Positions 17,766 to 20,464 of a DNA stretch of 20,464 nt are shown piece by piece. A program made the translations under genes and the position numbers. Position 1 is the first letter of the stretch; the number at the start of each line of letters is the position of its first letter. Where the stretch lies: contig WHUZ01000240.1 of the NCBI GenBank assembly GCA_015179045.1, forward strand, positions 1 to 20,464. Direction: 5' to 3'. The DNA comes from Kalaharituber pfeilii (taxonomy: Eukaryota; Ascomycota; Pezizomycetes; Pezizales; Pezizaceae). The notes below the pieces were generated by a model. That model did not search any database and was not told the origin of the DNA. It was given only the letters and a program-made list of their open reading frames with translations.

Positions 17766-17862
17766 GGCAGCGCGTGCCAGGGAGGCAGCGGGTGCCAGGG
17801 AGGCAGCGGGTGCCAGGGAGGCAGCGGGTGCCAGGGAGGCAGCGGGTGCCAGGGAGGCAGCG
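17766..17862. repeat. 18-bp tandem array GGCAGCGGGTGCCAGGGA
   Basis: Five near-identical units starting at 17766, 17784, 17802, 17820 and 17838, then a diverged sixth at 17856. The A1 LTR has only about two units at the same place. By position it falls in the transcribed part of the LTR. Confidence 0.92.
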
Positions 17863-18143
17863 GAGTTCACGGCGGGTAGAGACAGTCGGCGCTATATGAT
17901 TTAGAGAGATGTATGCAGAATTACGTACAGCCTGAGTGTGGATACAAGTTGTTACGTGAGGAGCAGAGAGGGACGTGGGGATGAGCCTCCTTTATGGAGA
18001 GCCCAGGAATCTTGGCAGAAGAACCTTCTAGATACAAGAGAATCAAACGAGCCCAGAAACTTGGCAGAAGAACAAACTAGCGCGGGAGAAACTTCGAGCT
18101 AATGCAGGAGAACATTCTGGACGAATCATGGATACAAGAGAAA

Positions 18144-18553
18144 ATGCAGGAACATACGGGCAGCGACCGGGATGCAAGCGGCTGCTGTGCGTAAGGACTC
18201 GGGGCGGGCGGCGAGGGTCGGAGCTTTCAGGCACTGCCGCTACGCGGCGGCTCGGCAGGAGTTCGGGCTGTGGCAGGGAATATGCAGGAACATACGGGCA
18301 GCGACCGGGATGCAAGCGGCTGCTGTGCGTAAGGACTCAGGGCGGGCGGCGAGGGTCGGAGCTTTCTGGTACTGCCGCTACGCGGCGGCTCGGCAGGAGT
18401 TCGGGCTGTGGCAGGGAATATGCAGGAACATACGGGCAGCGACCGGGATGCAAGCGGCTGCTGTGCGTAAGGACTCAGGGCGGGCGGCGAGGGTCGGGGC
18501 TTTCAGGTACTGCCGCTACGCGGCGGCTCGGCAGGAGTTCGGGCTGTGGCAGG
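18144..18553. repeat. 138-bp tandem repeat, three copies, in the A2 LTR
   Basis: AACATACGGGCAGCGACCGG recurs at 18151, 18289 and 18427, exactly 138 bp apart, with very few differences between copies. GC-rich, with short palindromic words such as CCGCTACGCGGCGG. 138 is a multiple of three, so long open frames appear here on both strands without implying a protein. It lies in the presumed U3 of the LTR, upstream of the TATA-like site. Confidence 0.93.
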
Positions 18554-18627
18554 GTCTCGGGGCCTCGGGTCTCGCGTGTCACGTGCGGGAGGAGTATTTC
18601 GGCCGTGGTGGAGGTTGGTTCGTTACA

Positions 18628-18685
18628 GTAGCCTCTCTTCTAAAGGGAGAGCTCCAGCGAACATCAGGGTCGAGGTACTGGGGTA
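18628..18685 (-). other. Polypurine tract and pol 3' untranslated part of A2
   Basis: On the minus strand, 58 bp between the pol stop and the LTR, ending in AGAAGAGAGGCTAC next to TGTAACG. It is the likely primer for plus-strand synthesis. Confidence 0.55.
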
Positions 18686-19950
18686 CTAGGTCTTCGTATG
18701 TGCTACTCGTCTCGGTGGGGGTCGTGGTCGAGGTTTTGCAGGGTAGGAGTCGTGGAAACGTTGGACCAACAAGGGGGCGTTAGCACACAACTCTGCAGGT
18801 TCCCAGGTGGGGTGGTCGTAACCAGTCCAGCGAACGAGGTATTCCAGCTTGTTGTACCTTCGGCGGGAGTCAAGGATTTCTTCAACTTCGTACTCCTCTT
18901 CGTCTTCGACAATGACGGGGGGTGGCGGTTCTTGGGTCTGGCCAGGGAGGGGGTCGGTGGCGACAGGTTCAAGCAGGGAGGTGTGAAACACGGGATGGAC
19001 CTTCATTGAGGGGGGGAGTTCGAGCCTAAACGCATGGGAGGAGATCTTCTCTTGGATCTTGAACCTTCCCAATCTCTTATAGTCAAGCTTTCCAGAGGGT
19101 CGCGTGGTACGCAGGTTTCGTCGAAGTAACCAGACCTCATCACCGACGTCATACTTGGGTGCGGGCAGGCGATGCCGGTCAGAGTTTTCAGCCTGTACAG
19201 CTTGTGCCCACTTGATTTCAGTTCGCAGGTACTCCTCAAGGGCCTGTAGGCGGTCAGCATACTCCTGAAGGACCGGAAGGCTGGGTAACTTGGTGTTGGG
19301 CTTGGGGAGCAGGGTGTAGCGCGGATGGTAGCCATAATTGGCGAAGAAGGGGGTTACTCCCGTGGTTGAGGACAGGGTATTGTTGTATGCGAATTCGGCC
19401 AAGGTGAGAAGGTCAGCCCAGTTGTCCTGTTGGTAGTTGCAGTATCCCCGCAGGTACTGTTCCAGGATCGCGTTGACTCGCTCGGTTTGTCCATCGGTCT
19501 GGGGGTGGAAGCTGGTTGAGAGTTTCTGTTGGATTCCGAGAAGTTCGCAGAGGGTTCTGGAGAATTCGGAGGTGAACTGGGTACCTCTATCGGAGACAAT
19601 GGATTCTGGCAAGCCATGTAATCTGAACACGTGATCAAAAAAGAGCTGGGCGGTATCCTTGGAGTTGGCATCGGACCGGGTAGCGAGGTAATGCGCCATT
19701 TTCGTGAGGCGGTCCACCACAACTAAGATCGCATCCTTACCATTAGACTCAGGCAGTCCGGTGATGAAGTCCATGGACAGGGAATTCCACCTTCGTTGAG
19801 GTATTTCTAAGGGTTTCAGGAGTCCGTAGGGTGCATGGCGAACAGGTTTGATACGGGAGCAGGTATCACAGTTCCGGATGTAGCGGGCTATGGTTGTACG
19901 CATGCCAGGCCAGTAGTAGTTTCGGGACAAAATCTCATATGTCGAAGCTT
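18686..19950 (-). CDS. pol: Element A2 integrase with C-terminal chromodomain (3' part of pol)
   Basis: Residue numbers count from the Met at 20053, although that Met is not a true start; the frame belongs to pol, and genuine integrase sequence in this phase begins near 19950. C62 and C65 (RNCDTCSRIKP) are the second half of the HHCC zinc site. The histidines lie upstream in another phase. The catalytic core shows D95 (SMDFITGLP), D155 (VSDRGTQF) and E191 (HPQTDGQTERVN), an exact D,D(35)E spacing. A GPY/F-like module follows (about 324-361, RLGRFKI...HPVFHTSLL), and a chromodomain at about 388-437 (YEVEEILDSR, YLVRWTGYDHPTWEP). The chromodomain's aromatic cage partners (Y388, W409, and W417 or Y412) appear present. 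Integrase joins element DNA to the chromosome; chromodomains of this class can direct insertion to methylated H3 chromatin. No internal stop. Confidence 0.92.
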
Positions 19951-20464
19951 GCCTGGGTGTCCTGCTGCGGGGTGGTCGTGACAGTACGAATAATCTTGGT
20001 TCGTAGTTCGAGGTTGTCAGGGATGTATACCAGTCCGTAGATGTATAAGACACCGTCCTTGAAGTCGCATTCTCCCAGAGGGACCTTAGGATGTCGTTTT
20101 TCTCCTTTTTCTAGTGCCTTCCGTATGTCCTGGGCGAAGGAGTCGGTTTGGTCAGGGTCTGGATCACGGCTTCATGACTAATTACCATAGCGTTCAAGGA
20201 GAGGGAGGAGAATTTTTCGCCTGGGATGACTTCTTGTATTGGCCTAGCACGATTATCCCCTTCCTTAGGGAGATCTCCAGATCGTCTTGTGAGTGCATCA
20301 GCCTTCCCATTCTTATCTCCGGGCCGGAACGTAATCCTAAAGTCGTATTGGGCGAGCTCTCCTGCCCATCGGGCTTGGCGACGGTTTAACAGGTCTTGGA
20401 CTTAAACGTCTCTAGGTTATGGTGGTCGGTAATGATGGTGAATGGCTGCGGTAGTGCATGTAGG
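19945..20464 (-). pseudogene. pol: Element A2 RNase H end and integrase zinc-finger region with clustered frameshifts
   Basis: Upstream on the minus strand, pol continues recognisably but in changing phases. RNase H appears as [12 protein letters not shown] (about 20400-20440), [13 protein letters not shown], then [19 protein letters not shown] (about 20280-20340). A linker to the integrase reads [19 protein letters not shown] (about 20070-20135) and GLVYIPDNLELRTKIIRT (about 19985-20040). The zinc-finger start CHDHPAAGHPG lies at about 19950-19983. Joining these needs four small shifts, near 20395, 20165, 19982 and 19950. At least the last two fit loss of a single base. The rest of pol downstream is clean. 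These are either real inactivating lesions or consensus errors. Confidence 0.7.

Larger units (their letters stand above)
17726..18627 (-). repeat. 3' LTR of element A2 (902 bp)
   Basis: On the minus strand it starts TGTAACGAACC (18627) right after the purine tract and ends GTTCTTTACA (17726). The ends are inverted repeats, TGTAACGAAC with TGTAAAGAAC. The downstream half matches the A1 LTR at 4981-5371. It holds a 138-bp tandem repeat upstream of the TATA-like site and an 18-bp tandem repeat near its end. Confidence 0.85.
17726..20464 (-). mobile_element. Element A copy 2: Ty3/gypsy chromovirus, 3' half
   Basis: On the minus strand, RNase H, integrase with chromodomain, a short purine-rich tract (AGAAGAGAGGCTAC) and a 902-bp LTR follow in order, which is the 3' half of a chromovirus. 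It leaves the window at the right edge. It interrupts gag F at 17725/17726 (left flank TGAGA; the matching duplication would be outside). GC content and CpG are high and the integrase frame is open for 455 codons, so this is the youngest and least mutated insertion in the window. Confidence 0.88.

Noticed and set aside
18043..18315. 90-codon minus-strand frame in the A2 LTR
   Set aside because: It lies within the LTR and the 138-bp repeat; the A1 copy shows a similar short frame (4893-5108) only because the LTR sequence is shared.
18128..18783. Plus-strand open frames of 167 and 203 codons with a 46-residue internal repeat
   Set aside because: They lie in the LTR of element A2, antisense to it, and exist because the 138-bp repeat is a multiple of three and GC-rich. 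Several frames are open at once, so this is not evidence of a protein.
1..20464. tRNA, rRNA or telomere repeats
   Set aside because: No clover-leaf with a conserved T-loop, no rRNA-like block and no TTAGGG array was seen on reading either strand; a dedicated search could not be run.

Overview
The window looks like a stretch of filamentous ascomycete nuclear DNA made almost entirely of nested LTR retrotransposons. I see no host gene, rRNA, tRNA or CRISPR array. Two things point to a fungus with repeat-induced point mutation (RIP) or a similar C-to-T process. Long reading frames keep one phase over kilobases yet are full of TAA, TAG and TGA where Gln, Arg or Trp codons are expected, and the older layers are AT-rich and CpG-poor. 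The families (Ty3/gypsy chromovirus-type pol, Gln/Glu/Lys-rich gag proteins, retropepsins) are typical of fungal genomes with large AT-rich tracts. Onygenales-like genomes would fit, but that is a guess. I use letters A to F for the families seen.

Layout, left to right. 1-3876: element C, Ty3/gypsy on the minus strand (gag, protease, RT, RNase H), running off the left edge and broken mostly by indels. 3877-4980: the 5' part (LTR, leader and start of gag) of element B copy 1, minus strand, cut by C. 4981-5371: the end of a family A LTR, plus strand, cut by B1. 5372-5500 and 14939-15259: two halves of one charged minus-strand reading frame, E, split by element D. 5501-14938: element D, a 9.4 kb LTR element with 905-966 bp LTRs, an exact 5-bp target duplication (CTCTT), 17-bp minisatellites inside its LTRs and an interior of tandem repeats with no recognisable pol. 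Inside D, at 9186-13093, lies element B copy 2, a complete 3.9 kb element with two 387-bp LTRs that encodes only gag and a retropepsin. 15260-16212: AT-rich spacer with a 29-bp tandem repeat and a coding remnant. 16213-17725: gag of another gypsy element, F, full of RIP-like stops and cut by element A copy 2. 17726-20464: A2, a Ty3/gypsy chromovirus on the minus strand with a 902-bp LTR and a well-preserved integrase plus chromodomain, running off the right edge.

Relative ages follow from the nesting: C is younger than B1, which is younger than A1; B2 is younger than D, which is younger than E; A2 is younger than F. A2 keeps high GC and an open integrase frame and is probably the youngest. 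No gene cooperation beyond retrotransposon life cycles is visible. B and D lack polymerase and integrase and would need enzymes supplied by other elements. The most unusual points are the gag-protease-only B family, the minisatellite-bearing D and A LTRs, the unidentified charged protein E, and clustered single-base deletions at 19945-20400.
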